Assembly: GCA_025358085.1 (NCBI GenBank)
Contig: JANYKT010000108.1
Span: forward strand, 1-48,396
Direction: 5' to 3'
Source of the DNA: Deltaproteobacteria bacterium
GTDB lineage: Bacteria > Myxococcota > Myxococcia > Myxococcales > 40CM-4-68-19
Length of the DNA: 48,396 nt
This document shows positions 33,651 through 42,938 of the stretch, in pieces. A program made the position numbers and the translations under genes. The notes beneath the pieces were generated by a model. The model did no database searches. It saw only the letters and a list, made by a program, of their open reading frames with translations, and was not told the origin of the DNA. Numbering within the stretch: position 1 is the stretch's first letter; every line of letters starts with the position of its first letter.

Positions 33651-34246
33651 ATGAGCAATCCCGACCTCGCCACGGAGGCCCAGCCGGCGCTGCCTATCGC
33701 CACGGGGGCCCGGTCGGCGCTGCCAATCGCCGGAGAAGCCCAGCCGGCGCTTGCTTCGAAAGTCCTGTCCGGCCCGTTGCGACGGCCGGAGGCTCACCGG
33801 CCTGTCATCGCGCCGCTCACCGCCGATACCTTCAAGTTTCAATTTACCGGCACCCGCGCGCTTCGCGACAAGCTGCGCCAGGCGCAAGACCTTCTCCGGC
33901 ACCGGCTTCCCGACGGAGACCTGGCGGCAGTCATTGAAAGGGCGGTCGACCTGTTGATTCAGGAGGTCAAGAAAGAGCGGTTCGCGACAGGACGGAAATC
34001 GCGGACCGAGCCCAGGAGTCATGCGGACGGACCGTCAGCGCGTCATATTCCGAATTCGATCAAGCGCGCCGTCTTCGAACGCGATGGAGGTCGCTGCACG
34101 TTCGAGGACCCTCGCGGCCGGAGGTGCGTCGCGCGCATAACCAGCACGCGGCGGAGAAGTTGTATGGACGCGCTTTCATGAAACAAGCGCGCGCGGGGGC
34201 GGACTCAACTCGTCCCGGGACGAGTACCCAAACCAGGCTGCTCTGA
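33651..34246 (+). pseudogene. HNH endonuclease gene with catalytic core deleted
   Basis: From ATG 33651 the protein has the usual myxobacterial HNH layout: variable Ala/Pro-rich head, then PLTADTFKFQFTGTRALRDKL, a helical segment LPDGDLAAVIERAVDLLI, and RHIPNSIKRAVFERDGGRCTF with RGRRC, the start of the HNH zinc fold. The frame then runs off and stops at 34181. In another frame, directly after RRC, the family's distal part appears: AHNQHAAEKLYGRAFMKQARAG, ending at TGA 34244-34246. The 25-30 residues normally between, which carry the catalytic H-H/N motif, are absent. The junction is in a GCGCGC run near 34131, compatible with a microhomology deletion. The nuclease should be dead. Confidence 0.75.
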
Positions 34247-34379
34247 GCTTCGAGGAACAGGGCACTTACGAACTGCCGTCGGGCCCGCCGTATATTGGCT
34301 GCTCGAATCTCCCGACACCATTTCACGAACAAGGAATCTTGACGAAAAGGTAAATGGGAGAGGTTTCATCGCCTCGCGG

Positions 34380-35066
34380 CTACCTGCGCGGGCGCATTCG
34401 ATAGCCGACGAAGTCGGTCAGGGACCCGAGCCGGGTGAAGTACGGGTTCTGCTCGCGTTCGCGCGCGATGTTGGAGTACGGCACGTCGCCATAGTCGTGG
34501 CCGGGATACAGGCGCACGTCCGCGGGCAATTGCGAGATGCTCTTCAGGCTCTCGAACATCAGCGCGGGGTCGCCGCCGTCCATATCGCAGCGGCCGCAGC
34601 CGTTGACGAAGACAGTGTCGCCGGCGAAGAGCGCGCCCGGCTCGCTGCCGTGCGCGTCGAGCATATAGCAAGTGGAGCCCGGCGTATGACCGGGCGTATG
34701 CAAGGCGCGGATGCGCAGCGGGCCGACTTCAATGACGTCGCCTGAAGAGAGCGGCTGCACTTCGCGCTGCAAATCCGGTGCGAGCCGGGGCAGGTCCGCG
34801 GCGTGCGCGTAAACCCGGACGCTCGCCTTGCCCAGCAGCGGCGCGAGGCCATTGACGTGGTCGTGGTGGTGATGGCTCACGAGTGCGTGCGTCACCGTGC
34901 GGCCGTCCGCTTCGGCGGCGGCAAGCGCTGCGTCCACGTCCCACGCAGCGTCGATGATTGCGGTTTCGCGCGAGCCGTGCGCCCCGACGAGATAGACGAA
35001 GTTGTCCATCGGACCCAATTGGAGCTGGCGAATGTAGAGGCCGCTCGCTGGTTTGGTCGTGCTCAT
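34380..35066 (-). CDS. MBL-fold metallohydrolase (ETHE1/glyoxalase II-like)
   Basis: 228 residues from ATG 35066 (MSTTKPAS). Metallo-beta-lactamase fold motifs: SHHHHDHVNG (His-x-His-x-Asp-His), LHTPGHTPGSTCYML with the third His, FAGDTVFVNGCGRCDMDGGD with the bridging Asp, and LYPGHDYGD with the last His. NGCGRCDMDGGD, YPGHDYGD and EREQNPYF closely follow the persulfide dioxygenase (ETHE1) and glyoxalase II-type pattern, so the substrate may be glutathione persulfide or a hydroxyacyl thioester. It is 85 bp downstream of the UGA-containing ArsC/Spx-like gene on the same strand, probably the same transcript. Confidence 0.83.
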   Translation of the reverse strand: MSTTKPASGLYIRQLQLGPMDNFVYLVGAHGSRETAIIDAAWDVDAALAAAEADGRTVTHALVSHHHHDHVNGLAPLLGKASVRVYAHAADLPRLAPDLQREVQPLSSGDVIEVGPLRIRALHTPGHTPGSTCYMLDAHGSEPGALFAGDTVFVNGCGRCDMDGGDPALMFESLKSISQLPADVRLYPGHDYGDVPYSNIAREREQNPYFTRLGSLTDFVGYRMRPRR

Positions 35067-35151
35067 CGCAGCATTCCGAAATGGGAGGCCGCGCTGGCGG
35101 AGGCGGCAGCGCTCGCGGAGGCGGAGACCAACCAGGGTGCGGGGCTGCCCG

Positions 35152-35490
35152 TCATCGCGCGCTCGTGAGCTTGCGCAGCGAGGGCTCGTCAAAGCCCGCC
35201 ACTACGGTGATTCCGTCGGACACGGTCGGCGCGCGCAGCGTTCCCTCGCGGCCAAGGAACAACTTGCGCAGCTCCTCATCCGAGGCGCTTGCGATCTCGA
35301 GTTCAATCATCTTCGCTCCCTTCTTCGCGACTCCATGCTTGTGTTTGCGCACGAGGGCAATGGCCTTATCGCCGGGGATAGGCTCCTTCCGCACGTCGTG
35401 GAAAGCGTGCGTCACTTCATTGAGTGCGAGAAACTCCCGCACCGGGCGACAACCCGTTCAATTGCGGCCGAAGAAAGTCAGCTTTGCCAT
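35152..35490 (-). CDS. Probable selenoprotein: ArsC/Spx-like thioredoxin-fold protein with U-x-x-C motif
   Basis: Read from ATG 35490 the frame is MAKLTFFGRN, then TGA at 35460-35458, then TGCRPVREFLALNEV and on to TGA 35154-35152: 112 residues counting the UGA codon as Sec. Both sides of the UGA are in one frame and belong to one fold. MAKLTFFGR is the first beta strand and REFLALNEVTHAFHDV the first helix and second strand. LRAPTVSDGITVVAGFDEPSL is the ArsC/Spx cis-Pro and C-terminal block. The UGA falls exactly where the first cysteine of C-x-x-C lies (C-T-S-C in Spx), giving U-T-G-C. A start at GTG 35442 would lose the strand and both redox residues. A short GC hairpin follows the UGA. 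It is likely a thiol/selenol reductase (arsenate- or disulfide-type). A Cys-to-stop mutation is the alternative. Confidence 0.78.
35436..35457 (-). promoter_or_regulatory. Candidate bacterial SECIS stem-loop behind the in-frame UGA
   Basis: On the minus strand, 11 nt after the UGA, CCCG pairs with CGGG around a GUG loop (hairpin 35446-35436), with a further C-G pair beyond one mismatch. Bacterial SECIS elements are short hairpins placed immediately 3' of the UGA with G/U in the apical loop, which fits. A competing 4 bp pairing (CGGG with CCCG nearer the UGA) also exists. The stem is short, so this is suggestive only. Confidence 0.4.
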
Positions 35491-35510
35491 GCGGCCCTTG
35501 TAGCAAGAAC

Positions 35511-35554
35511 GCGGCGCGGACGCCCCTCGAACAGCGGCGCGGACGCCTTTCGAA
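35511..35554 (+). repeat. Two 21 bp direct repeats
   Basis: GCGGCGCGGACGCCCCTCGAA at 35511-35531 (here cited by position; the first 20 bases differ from the second unit by two) recurs at 35534-35554 with CCC>CTT-type changes, period 23 bp. They lie between the FG-GAP gene stop and the start of the UGA-containing gene. No function is evident. Confidence 0.6.
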
Positions 35555-35565
35555 ACCGCGGCGCG

Positions 35566-37053
35566 CTACCAGGGTCCAGTATTGACCAGCACCACAATCT
35601 CGCCGCGGTGGCCCTTGGTCGACGGGAAATACAAAACCAGGTCGCTGCGCCCCTTGCCGTCGAGATCGACCGGAAGCAGCACGCCCATCGCCCGGACCTG
35701 GACCTTCTCCGACGCCTCGTCCGCGACCACCGCGCTGGCGCCGCCGGAGAGGAAGATCGAGAGTTCATCTTCGCTGGTTCCAAACGCGAGATCGGGCTTC
35801 TTGTCGCCGTCGTAGTCGCCGCTGAAGTCCACGGCCTGCAGGTCGGAGTCGCCCGACAACGAGAGGCGGAACTTGAGGGTCCGCTCGGCCAGCGGCTCCT
35901 CGGCGAAGCGCCGCTGCTTCGGCAAAAAGGGAAATACCTGGAAGACGACTTTGACGGTCTTGGTCGTGAGGACGCGAATGAGGGCGAACACCCCGAAGTT
36001 CATCGACGGCACGAGCAAGTCAGGGTGGCCGTCGCCGGTGACGTCCAGCAGCTGCACGTCGAGCGGTCCGATGCCCTCGCTCTTCAGCACCTGGGCGGAC
36101 TCGCGCGCATAGCCCCCGCCCTTCTTGCCGAAATAGACGTAGCTCGAGCTGTTGGCGCTGGCCAGACCTTCAAAGACCTGCTTGCGCACCACCAGGTCCG
36201 CGACGCCGTCGCCATCAAGGTCGCGGACCAGCACCGACGCATTGCTCTGCTTCTCGCGGTGCTCCTCCTGGGTGCGGATGGCGAAATCGCGGGTGAAGTC
36301 GGGCTGCGGATGGAACGACATCCCGGGCCCCTGTCGATAGATGGCGACCCGGTCTTCCTGCGTGGCGAAGATATCGACCAATCCGTCGCCGTCGCTATCG
36401 GCGAGGTGCAGCGCGGGGAAGCCGTAGGTCACGCCGATGGACGGAATGATTCCCGGCGCCTCCGGGGTCCGGCGGCCGGCGCCGCGGATACCCGAGTCCA
36501 TATCCACTTCGACCTGGGCGGCCTTGACATAGCCAGCGGGCCCGCGCTTCCAGATCCAGAGTGTCCCGAGCGCCGGCACCAGCAGGTCGTGACTCGCGGG
36601 TCCGGCGATGTTGTGGACGAGGTGCAACCGCGGCAGCTCGCCGGGGATGGGCTGGTGGAAGAGCGTGGGCTGCTCGACCAGCGTGCGCAGCGGCCCGGCG
36701 ACACGGCCCGGAAAATCCACCGCCGAGACGCCGTGCGGGGTGAGGAAGAGGAGCGAGTCGGCATGGCCATTGCTGACCGAGCCGACGTCGAAAGCGCAGA
36801 TTTCGTCGTCCGCGACCGGAAGGACAAGGTCGGGCCGCGGCGCGAAGATGCCCTCGCGATTCCAGAACACCGCGATGAATCGCTTCTGGTACGGCGGCAC
36901 GCCGGTGGTGAAGGCGGCCAGCAGATCCTTGTGCCCGTCGCCGTCGAGATCAGCGGGGATGACGGTGTCAACGTCGCCCGCGACTTCGAGCGGCTCGCTG
37001 CGGAAGCGTCCTGGCGCGGCGGCCGCCAGCATAATTGCGAGCAGCATGTTCAC
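35566..37053 (-). CDS. Secreted FG-GAP/VCBS-repeat protein
   Basis: 495 residues from GTG 37053 (GAGG 7 bp upstream); ATG 37047 is the alternative. MNMLLAIMLAAAAPG is a signal peptide. At least six calcium-loop-type repeats of the FG-GAP/VCBS kind are visible: DLDGDGHKDLL, DSDGDGLVDIF, DLDGDGVADLV, DVTGDGHPDLL, DYDGDKKPDLA and DLDGKGRSDLV. They are spread over the length and predict a beta-propeller like the integrin alpha head. It is probably a periplasmic or surface calcium-binding, ligand- or scaffold-type protein. No enzyme domain is attached. It diverges from the acetyltransferase gene. Confidence 0.85.
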   Translation of the reverse strand: MNMLLAIMLAAAAPGRFRSEPLEVAGDVDTVIPADLDGDGHKDLLAAFTTGVPPYQKRFIAVFWNREGIFAPRPDLVLPVADDEICAFDVGSVSNGHADSLLFLTPHGVSAVDFPGRVAGPLRTLVEQPTLFHQPIPGELPRLHLVHNIAGPASHDLLVPALGTLWIWKRGPAGYVKAAQVEVDMDSGIRGAGRRTPEAPGIIPSIGVTYGFPALHLADSDGDGLVDIFATQEDRVAIYRQGPGMSFHPQPDFTRDFAIRTQEEHREKQSNASVLVRDLDGDGVADLVVRKQVFEGLASANSSSYVYFGKKGGGYARESAQVLKSEGIGPLDVQLLDVTGDGHPDLLVPSMNFGVFALIRVLTTKTVKVVFQVFPFLPKQRRFAEEPLAERTLKFRLSLSGDSDLQAVDFSGDYDGDKKPDLAFGTSEDELSIFLSGGASAVVADEASEKVQVRAMGVLLPVDLDGKGRSDLVLYFPSTKGHRGEIVVLVNTGPW

Positions 37054-37141
37054 GGGTGAACCTCAAACCTGAGAGCGGGGCCTGCGGAAGCAATTGGGCA
37101 TACCTACCATCCGGAAGCCTCGCTTACCGGGAGTACCTCAC

Positions 37142-37873
37142 ATGGACCCCATCGCCCAACTCCACCACAAGCTTCGGCAGGACACCCCGTTCGCCCGCAA
37201 AGCCAAGGTGATGGTCCGCGGCGCCTTCTCGGCGCGCATCCCGCCCAATCCCGTGCACCGCCTGCTCCTCGCCGAGCGGTCGATACGGCGCATGATCCTT
37301 TATGAGCTGATGCGCGGGCTCTATTACCAGCCGCTTTTTGAGCTGCAGTGCGAGGAGGTGGGCGCGAACCTGCGGCTCGAATTGACGCCCGACTCGAAGC
37401 TCCCCGCCATCGACAACTGCGCGCTGGTCCTGGGCGAGCGCGTCCGCATCAATGCGCGCACCACCTTTCAGGGAGCGCGCAATGCGAAGGGAAAGGCGCG
37501 CATCGAGATCGGCAGCGACACCTATCTTGGCTCGCGCGTAGTGCTGCGGGCCGGGCTCGGAATCAAGCTGGGCAAGCACGTGACCATCGCGTCGAACGTG
37601 ATCCTGTCGAGCGATCCCGGCCACCCGCTCGACGCGCACCGCCGGCGCAGCGAGGCCGCGCCGTGGGACGACCTTCGCCAGATCACGGTGGGCGATGACG
37701 TCTGGATCGCCGAGGGCGCAACCATCCTGGGCGGCATTACGATCGGCGACGGCGCGGTCATCGGTGCGCACGCAGTGGTGACCAAGGACGTGGCGCCGCG
37801 CACGGTGGTCGCGGGAAATCCGGCGAAGCTGGTCAAGTCGCTCGAGCCGGAAGGCCTGCGCAGCGTCAACTGA
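37142..37873 (+). CDS. Left-handed beta-helix acyltransferase (maltose/galactoside O-acetyltransferase type)
   Basis: 243 residues from ATG 37142, chosen because GGGAG lies 9 bp upstream; a TTG at 37094 would add 16 untypical residues. An N-terminal helical part (about 1-75) leads to hexapeptide repeats from about residue 95 on: DNCALVLGERVRINART, RIEIGSDTYLGSRVVLRAG, GIKLGKHVTIASNVILSSD, then ITVGDDVWIAEGATILGGITIGDGAVIGAHAVVTKDV in part and the closing VVAGNPAKLVKSL. This is the WbbJ/LacA-type trimeric acetyl-CoA transferase layout. The acceptor is probably a sugar or capsule/LPS precursor. The longer N-terminal region is unlike LacA. Confidence 0.83.
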   Translation: MDPIAQLHHKLRQDTPFARKAKVMVRGAFSARIPPNPVHRLLLAERSIRRMILYELMRGLYYQPLFELQCEEVGANLRLELTPDSKLPAIDNCALVLGERVRINARTTFQGARNAKGKARIEIGSDTYLGSRVVLRAGLGIKLGKHVTIASNVILSSDPGHPLDAHRRRSEAAPWDDLRQITVGDDVWIAEGATILGGITIGDGAVIGAHAVVTKDVAPRTVVAGNPAKLVKSLEPEGLRSVN

Positions 37874-37903
37874 AGAAGCGTGGCCGCAGGGGCGCAGAAA
37901 TCC

Positions 37904-37917
37904 GTATGGTGTCCCCA
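37904..37917 (-). repeat. Half copy of the TGGGGACACCATAC repeat
   Basis: On the minus strand TGGGGACACCATAC followed by GGATTT, in the 46 bp between the acetyltransferase stop and the TTG start of the PepSY-type gene. It directly abuts that start (37920), so it may influence its expression or have replaced its native leader. Confidence 0.7.
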
Positions 37918-37919
37918 CT

Positions 37920-38459
37920 TTGTCCAGGCTCGTTCGCATTCACCTTGCTCTAGGCCTCGCGGTCAGCGTGCCGCTCTTTTTCTGGGCGCTGTCGGGCCTC
38001 CTCTACGCGCTGCCGGTCTCTTCCGTCGCCGGCAGTTCCTATGCCGCGATTGATCCCGCGCGACTGCTGGTTGCACCGCCCGAGGCGCTGCGGCGCGCGT
38101 CGGACTTCGCCGGGCGGCCGTTGCCTGTCACCGCGCTGACGCTGCAACAGCGCGACGGTCGCTTGAGCTACGAAGCCATTGGCGGCCTCGGAATGGATTC
38201 AGTCACTGTGGACGCCGAGACAGGCGCCGCCTCGCTGACCGCGCCGCCGCAACCACTGACACGCTTCTTCCGCCAGGCGCACTTCTTCTACTTCGCGGGG
38301 CGCTTCCAGATCCCGCTGCTGGTCTTCTTCGCCGCGCTCTCCTGCGCGTCCCTCCTGAGCGGCCTCCTCCTCGCCTGGCGCCGACATCCCCGAGCGCGCC
38401 ACCGGGCGAGCCTGCGCATCAGAGGTCGAGTTCCTTCACGTCGGCGGCGCGGTCCATGA
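37920..38459 (+). CDS. Small PepSY-associated-type membrane protein
   Basis: 179 residues from TTG 37920; no better in-frame start is seen. [27 protein letters not shown] is the first helix of PepSY-TM proteins (H...G...P.....SG), shown here only in part. A periplasmic domain carries [14 protein letters not shown], the PepSY strand pattern, and a second helix has [24 protein letters not shown] with SGLLLAWRR. It is much shorter than iron-uptake PepSY proteins, with one PepSY unit and two helices. The basic tail (residues about 152-179) lies over the 3' end of parE on the other strand (41 bp overlap), and may be an artefact of stop loss. Function unknown. Confidence 0.6.
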   Translation: MSRLVRIHLALGLAVSVPLFFWALSGLLYALPVSSVAGSSYAAIDPARLLVAPPEALRRASDFAGRPLPVTALTLQQRDGRLSYEAIGGLGMDSVTVDAETGAASLTAPPQPLTRFFRQAHFFYFAGRFQIPLLVFFAALSCASLLSGLLLAWRRHPRARHRASLRIRGRVPSRRRRGP

Positions 38460-40605
38460 TGAACTTGAAGCGCGCGGCGACGTCCTTGCCGAGCAGGTCA
38501 TTGATGGTCCGATCGGTCTCGAGTTCATTGTCGATCGTAACCTGCAGTGCCATGCGCCGCTTGGGGTCGAGCGTGGTTGATTTCAATTCATCGGCCGTCA
38601 TCTCGCCCAGTCCCTTGAAGCGCATGATGTTGGGCTTGGCGTTTCCTTTGACCTTCTCTTTCAGGATGCGATCGCGGTCGGGCTCGTCGAGGGCCCAATA
38701 GGTCTCCTTGCCGATCTCGATCTTGTAAAGCGGCGGCTGGGCGATATACACCGCGCCTGCCTTGATCAGCTCGCGCAGGTGCCGATAGAAGAAGGTCAGC
38801 AGCAGGGTTGCGATGTGGTGTCCATCGCTGTCGGCATCCATCAAGAGGAAGATACGGCCATAGCGAAGCCGCGTAGCATCGAAGTCCGCGCCGATGCCGC
38901 AGCCGAGCGCGCTGACGATATCAGTGAGTTCCTTGTTGGCCGTCACCTTGTCGGTCGAGGCCTGCTCGGCATTGAGCACCTTGCCGCGCAGGGGAAGGAT
39001 GGCCTGCGTGCGCCGGTTGCGGCCCTGCTTGGCTGAGCCGCCGGCGCTGTCGCCTTCGACGATGAACAGCTCGCTTTCAGCGGGATTGGTCGATGAGCAG
39101 TCGGCGAGCTTGCCCGGCAAATTCATCCGGTGCGAGACGGCAGTCTTGCGCGTCACCGCCTGCGCCGCGGACCGGGACGCCTCGCGGGCGCGCGCGGCCA
39201 GGATGATTCGCGCAATCACCGACTCGGCGACACTCTGGTTGTCGTTCAGCCACTTCTCCAGCGCCGGCCGCACCGCCGAGTCTACCTGCGCCGCGATCTC
39301 GGGATTGTTCAGCCGGCCCTTGGTCTGCCCCTGGAATTGCGGATCGACCACATAGGCAGAGAGAATCACCGCGATACCTTCGCGGATATCCTCGGCGGTC
39401 AGCGTCACTCCCTTGGGACCCAGCGAGTGCGTCTCTATATAGTTGCGCACCGCCTTGACGATTCCCGAACGCAGCCCCGCCTCGTGGGTGCCGCCATTGA
39501 CGGTGGGTATTCCATTCACGTAGCTGCGGACGTGCTCGTCGGTGGCCTCGGTCCAGACCAGCGCCACCTCCAGCCGGACTTCGTTCTCGACCATTTTATA
39601 GAACAGCGCCCCCGGCGGGATCTGCAGCGGCGCGCTCGTGGGCACTTCCGCAATCTCACTCTCCTGCGCGGTGTTCTCCTCCATCACGCCGTCGGCGGAG
39701 ACCAGCGGCTCGGCCCCGGAGGCTCCGGAAACACCGGAGGCTCCGGAGGCTCCGGCGGCTCCGGCGGCTCCGGCGGCCGGGGAGACATCGGAGGCTCCGG
39801 AACCCTCGGACGCGTCGGCGCCGGCCGGGGCCAAAGGATTCACCCGCGCAGCCTCGCGCGCGCGCGGCGCCCCGGGCACCGTATTCTTCCCCCGCTCGGC
39901 CACCACCTTGGCGAGGTATTCGGCAATACCCCCTTCGTGCTGGAAGGTCTCCTCGACGGCGGGACTCTGCGTCTCGTCGCGCCAGACCACAATCATACCG
40001 CGATGCAGATAGCTCTTCGCCTCCAGCCGCTCGCGGATCAGCCTGGGATCGAACCGCGCCTTGACCCCGAAGATCTCGGCGTCGGGCGTGAACGTCATCG
40101 ATGTCCCGGTCCCGCGCGCATTCCCTTCCGCTTTCAATTTCGAGGTCGCGAGTCCGCGCGCATAGGTCTGCATATAATGCTTGCCGTCGCGCTTCACCCG
40201 CGCAATCAAGACCTCCGACAGCGCATTGACCACCGAAGAGCCGACGCCGTGCAAGCCGCCCGAGTGGATATAATTACCCTGCTCGAACTTCCCTCCCGAA
40301 TGCAGCGTCGTGAGGATGACTTCAATGGCCGGCTTCTTGTACTTCGGCATCATATCGACAGGGATACCGCGGCCATCGTCAGTGATGGTCATGGTCCGGC
40401 CGTCGCGCGCGAGCGTTACTTCGATGCGCGCGGCATATCCATTGATGACCTCGTCAACCGAGTTGTCGAGGATCTCCCAGACGAGGTGGTGATATCCCGA
40501 AGCATCGGTCCCGCCGATATACATGGCCGGCCGCTTCCGGACTGGCTCGAGGCCCTCCAGCACCTGGATATCAGCAGCATTGTAAGTTGCCTTCTTGATA
40601 GCCAT
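38419..40605 (-). CDS. parE: DNA topoisomerase IV / gyrase subunit B (ParE/GyrB)
   Basis: 728 residues. The GHKL ATPase has [53 protein letters not shown] (in part); the transducer has [22 protein letters not shown] motifs are [21 protein letters not shown] and [20 protein letters not shown], and the C-terminal end has [14 protein letters not shown] and TTLDP. Start ATG 40605 overlaps the parC stop (TGATG), so the two subunits are co-translated. Without the extra GyrB insert, and beside a ParC-like subunit lacking a GyrA box, topoisomerase IV is more likely than gyrase. An Ala/Gly/Ser/Glu-rich insertion of about 90 residues (about 241-330) interrupts the ATPase/transducer region. Confidence 0.9.
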   Translation of the reverse strand: MAIKKATYNAADIQVLEGLEPVRKRPAMYIGGTDASGYHHLVWEILDNSVDEVINGYAARIEVTLARDGRTMTITDDGRGIPVDMMPKYKKPAIEVILTTLHSGGKFEQGNYIHSGGLHGVGSSVVNALSEVLIARVKRDGKHYMQTYARGLATSKLKAEGNARGTGTSMTFTPDAEIFGVKARFDPRLIRERLEAKSYLHRGMIVVWRDETQSPAVEETFQHEGGIAEYLAKVVAERGKNTVPGAPRAREAARVNPLAPAGADASEGSGASDVSPAAGAAGAAGASGASGVSGASGAEPLVSADGVMEENTAQESEIAEVPTSAPLQIPPGALFYKMVENEVRLEVALVWTEATDEHVRSYVNGIPTVNGGTHEAGLRSGIVKAVRNYIETHSLGPKGVTLTAEDIREGIAVILSAYVVDPQFQGQTKGRLNNPEIAAQVDSAVRPALEKWLNDNQSVAESVIARIILAARAREASRSAAQAVTRKTAVSHRMNLPGKLADCSSTNPAESELFIVEGDSAGGSAKQGRNRRTQAILPLRGKVLNAEQASTDKVTANKELTDIVSALGCGIGADFDATRLRYGRIFLLMDADSDGHHIATLLLTFFYRHLRELIKAGAVYIAQPPLYKIEIGKETYWALDEPDRDRILKEKVKGNAKPNIMRFKGLGEMTADELKSTTLDPKRRMALQVTIDNELETDRTINDLLGKDVAARFKFIMDRAADVKELDL
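39711..39798 (-). repeat. 9 bp tandem repeat inside parE coding an Ala/Gly/Ser tract
   Basis: On the + strand the unit GGCTCCGGM is repeated about eight times with minor changes (39711-39798). It encodes a tract of Gly-Ala-Ser triplets in residues about 270-298 of ParE. The reading frame is preserved because the unit is a multiple of three. Copy number could vary between strains. Confidence 0.75.
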
Positions 40606-42938
40606 CAGCTCTTTGCCTCCGGCTCAGGCAACTTCACCCAGAGCAACTCTTTCGAGACCGGATGCACCTTGTCCCTGCGCACCAGCTCGCGCCCGCGTCC
40701 CCCGCGCGCCACCAGCTCGCCCTTGCGGATCTCGACTTGCACTTTCTTGCCCTTCTCACTTTCCAGCGGAATGGACTGCCAGTCACCGCGCTTCTCGTCC
40801 GCGCATTTGAACGCCACCACGCGGTCGTCGTCGTCGAGCTTGATCACCGCGACGCCGCGGCCGGGGCCGGACAGCTCATTGATCTCGGAGACCGCGCAGA
40901 CGAGCGCGTGGCCCTGTTCGCTGACCACCCCCAGCAGCTGATCGGCGTCGCAAGGGGAGATACCAAAGAGCTCGTCTCCCTCGGCTGGCTTGGCGAAGCG
41001 GCGGCCGGCGCGGGTGGAGATTTCCGCATGAGCCTCCAAAGCAAAGCGCAAGCCGAGGCCCAGCTTCGAGACCGCCAACAGAGAAGCAATCTGCGGCAAG
41101 CGCTTATCCAGGGAGAGCGCGTAGATCATCCGCTCCTGGTCGTCGAGCTTGAAGAGCTTCTGCACCGGATCGCCATAGCCGGTAGAGGCCGGGATATCAT
41201 TGAACCGCGTGACATAGGCCGTACCGAAGTTGCTGAACAGCACCAGGTTCGCCTTCAGCGAGCCCGCCAGCAGGGCCATGACCTCGTCGCCCTCGCGCAC
41301 GCGCGTCTGCGCCGGATCCTTGATTTCGCGCACCCGCTTAATCCAGCCATCGCGGGTGAGGACGACGTGCGCGTCCTCGTCGGCGATGAAAGCATCTTCG
41401 CTGTACTCGATCTCTTCCGAGCCCGCGCCGCCGATCCGCGTGCGCCGCTTGTCGCCATACTTCGCGCCAATCTCTTTCAATTCATCGCGGACCACGTTCC
41501 AGCGCAGCTTGTCGCTGTCGAGAAGTTCCTTCAATCGCTTTTGCTCCCCGCGCTTTTCCTTGGCCTCTTGTTGAATGACCAGGATCTCCAGCCGCGCCAG
41601 CCGGTAGACCTTCATTTCCAGAATCGCGTCGGCCTGCTCGTCGGAAAGGGTAAACCGCTTGATCAGCTTCTCGGCCGCGTCAGCCTTGCCTTCGCTCTTG
41701 CGGATGATGCGAATCATCTCATCGAGGGCGTCATAGACCTTCTCGAAGCCTTCCAGGATGTGCAGCCGCTTCTGCACCTCGGCCAAATCGAACTGGAAGC
41801 GACGCGTGACCACCAGGAAACGGAAATCAATGAAGTGCCGCAGCATCGATTTCAAATCGAGCCGCAGCGGCGTCCCCACCTCGGGATTGTCGGTAGGGAC
41901 CAGACAGGTGAGATTGACGCCGAAGGTCGTCTGCAGCGGAGTGTGCTTGTACAGATAAGCCATCACCAGCTCGGGATCGGTGTCCTTCTTGAACTCGAGC
42001 ACGATGCGCACGTCATTGGTGGACTCGTCCCGGACATCCACCAGGGCCGTCAGCTTCCGCTCGCGGACCAGGTCGCCAAACTTCATCACCAGCGTAGACT
42101 TGTTCACTGCATAAGGAATGCTGGTGACGATGATCTGCTTTCCTCCGCGGCCCATCTCTTCCAGCTTCCATTCGCCGCGGCAGCGGACGCTGCCCTGCCC
42201 GGTCTCGTAGATCTCCCTCAATTCCGCCTTCGAATTGAGGATCTGTCCGTAGGTCGGAAAGTCCGGCCCGCGGATGTACTTCATCAGATCCTTGTTCTCG
42301 AGATTCTTGTCCTTGATGAGCTCGATACAGGCATTGATCAGCTCAGTCAGGTTATGCGGCGGGATATTGGTGGCCATGCCCACCGCGATGCCGGTGGCGC
42401 CATTCATCAGCAGTTGCGGCAGGCGGGCCGGGATGACGATGGGCTCGACCAGCGAGCCATCATAAGAAGGGCGATAATCAATGGTGCGTTTGGACAGCTC
42501 GGCGACCAGCTCGGTGGCCATGGCCGCGAGCCGGCATTCCGTATAACGCATGGCCGCGGCGTTATCGCCGTCGAGAGAGCCGAAGTTGCCGTGGCCGTCG
42601 ACCAGCGGGTAGCGCAAGGAGAAGTCCTGCGCCATGCGCACCAGCGCGTCGTAGATGGCCGTGTCCCCGTGCGGGTGGTACTGGCCCATGATGGTGCCCA
42701 CGACCTTGGCGCACTTCTGGTAGCGCGCCTCGTGGGTCAGCCGGTGGTCGTGGAACATGCCGTAGATGATGCGGCGCTGGACCGGCTTGAGGCCGTCGCG
42801 CACGTCCGGCAGCGCGCGCGCAGTAATGACGCTGAGCGCGTAGTTGAGGTAGCGGCGGCGGGCCTCCTCCTGCAGTGGCGCGGGGGTGCTGTTGCCGCCC
42901 GGCGGCCCTCCCTTGAACATGCTCATCTGTTCAGTCAT
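40605..42938 (-). CDS. parC: DNA topoisomerase IV / gyrase subunit A (ParC/GyrA)
   Basis: 777 residues. The breakage-reunion domain has [27 protein letters not shown] (in part), the quinolone-region sequence [17 protein letters not shown] (Thr93 and Asp97 at the E. coli GyrA Ser83/Asp87 positions) and the catalytic Tyr132 in [10 protein letters not shown]. Then [17 protein letters not shown] and the C-terminal beta-pinwheel with repeats such as [12 protein letters not shown] and [14 protein letters not shown]. No QRRGGKG GyrA box is seen, which favours ParC over GyrA. Thr at the quinolone position is natural in several groups and need not mean resistance. It is first gene of the parC-parE pair. 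Confidence 0.9.
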   Translation of the reverse strand: MTEQMSMFKGGPPGGNSTPAPLQEEARRRYLNYALSVITARALPDVRDGLKPVQRRIIYGMFHDHRLTHEARYQKCAKVVGTIMGQYHPHGDTAIYDALVRMAQDFSLRYPLVDGHGNFGSLDGDNAAAMRYTECRLAAMATELVAELSKRTIDYRPSYDGSLVEPIVIPARLPQLLMNGATGIAVGMATNIPPHNLTELINACIELIKDKNLENKDLMKYIRGPDFPTYGQILNSKAELREIYETGQGSVRCRGEWKLEEMGRGGKQIIVTSIPYAVNKSTLVMKFGDLVRERKLTALVDVRDESTNDVRIVLEFKKDTDPELVMAYLYKHTPLQTTFGVNLTCLVPTDNPEVGTPLRLDLKSMLRHFIDFRFLVVTRRFQFDLAEVQKRLHILEGFEKVYDALDEMIRIIRKSEGKADAAEKLIKRFTLSDEQADAILEMKVYRLARLEILVIQQEAKEKRGEQKRLKELLDSDKLRWNVVRDELKEIGAKYGDKRRTRIGGAGSEEIEYSEDAFIADEDAHVVLTRDGWIKRVREIKDPAQTRVREGDEVMALLAGSLKANLVLFSNFGTAYVTRFNDIPASTGYGDPVQKLFKLDDQERMIYALSLDKRLPQIASLLAVSKLGLGLRFALEAHAEISTRAGRRFAKPAEGDELFGISPCDADQLLGVVSEQGHALVCAVSEINELSGPGRGVAVIKLDDDDRVVAFKCADEKRGDWQSIPLESEKGKKVQVEIRKGELVARGGRGRELVRRDKVHPVSKELLWVKLPEPEAKS

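Noticed and set aside
35152-35442. Plain 96-residue protein starting at GTG 35442
   Set aside because: This start drops the first beta strand and both redox positions of the ArsC/Spx fold, while the sequence upstream of the UGA is in frame and matches the fold.
35053-37059. 668-codon + strand frame over the FG-GAP gene and the UGA-containing gene
   Set aside because: Antisense shadow; the minus-strand genes have clear motifs and this has none.
39130-40941. 603-codon open frame on the + strand opposite parE
   Set aside because: Same reason: shadow of parE, with Gly/Arg-rich nonsense sequence.
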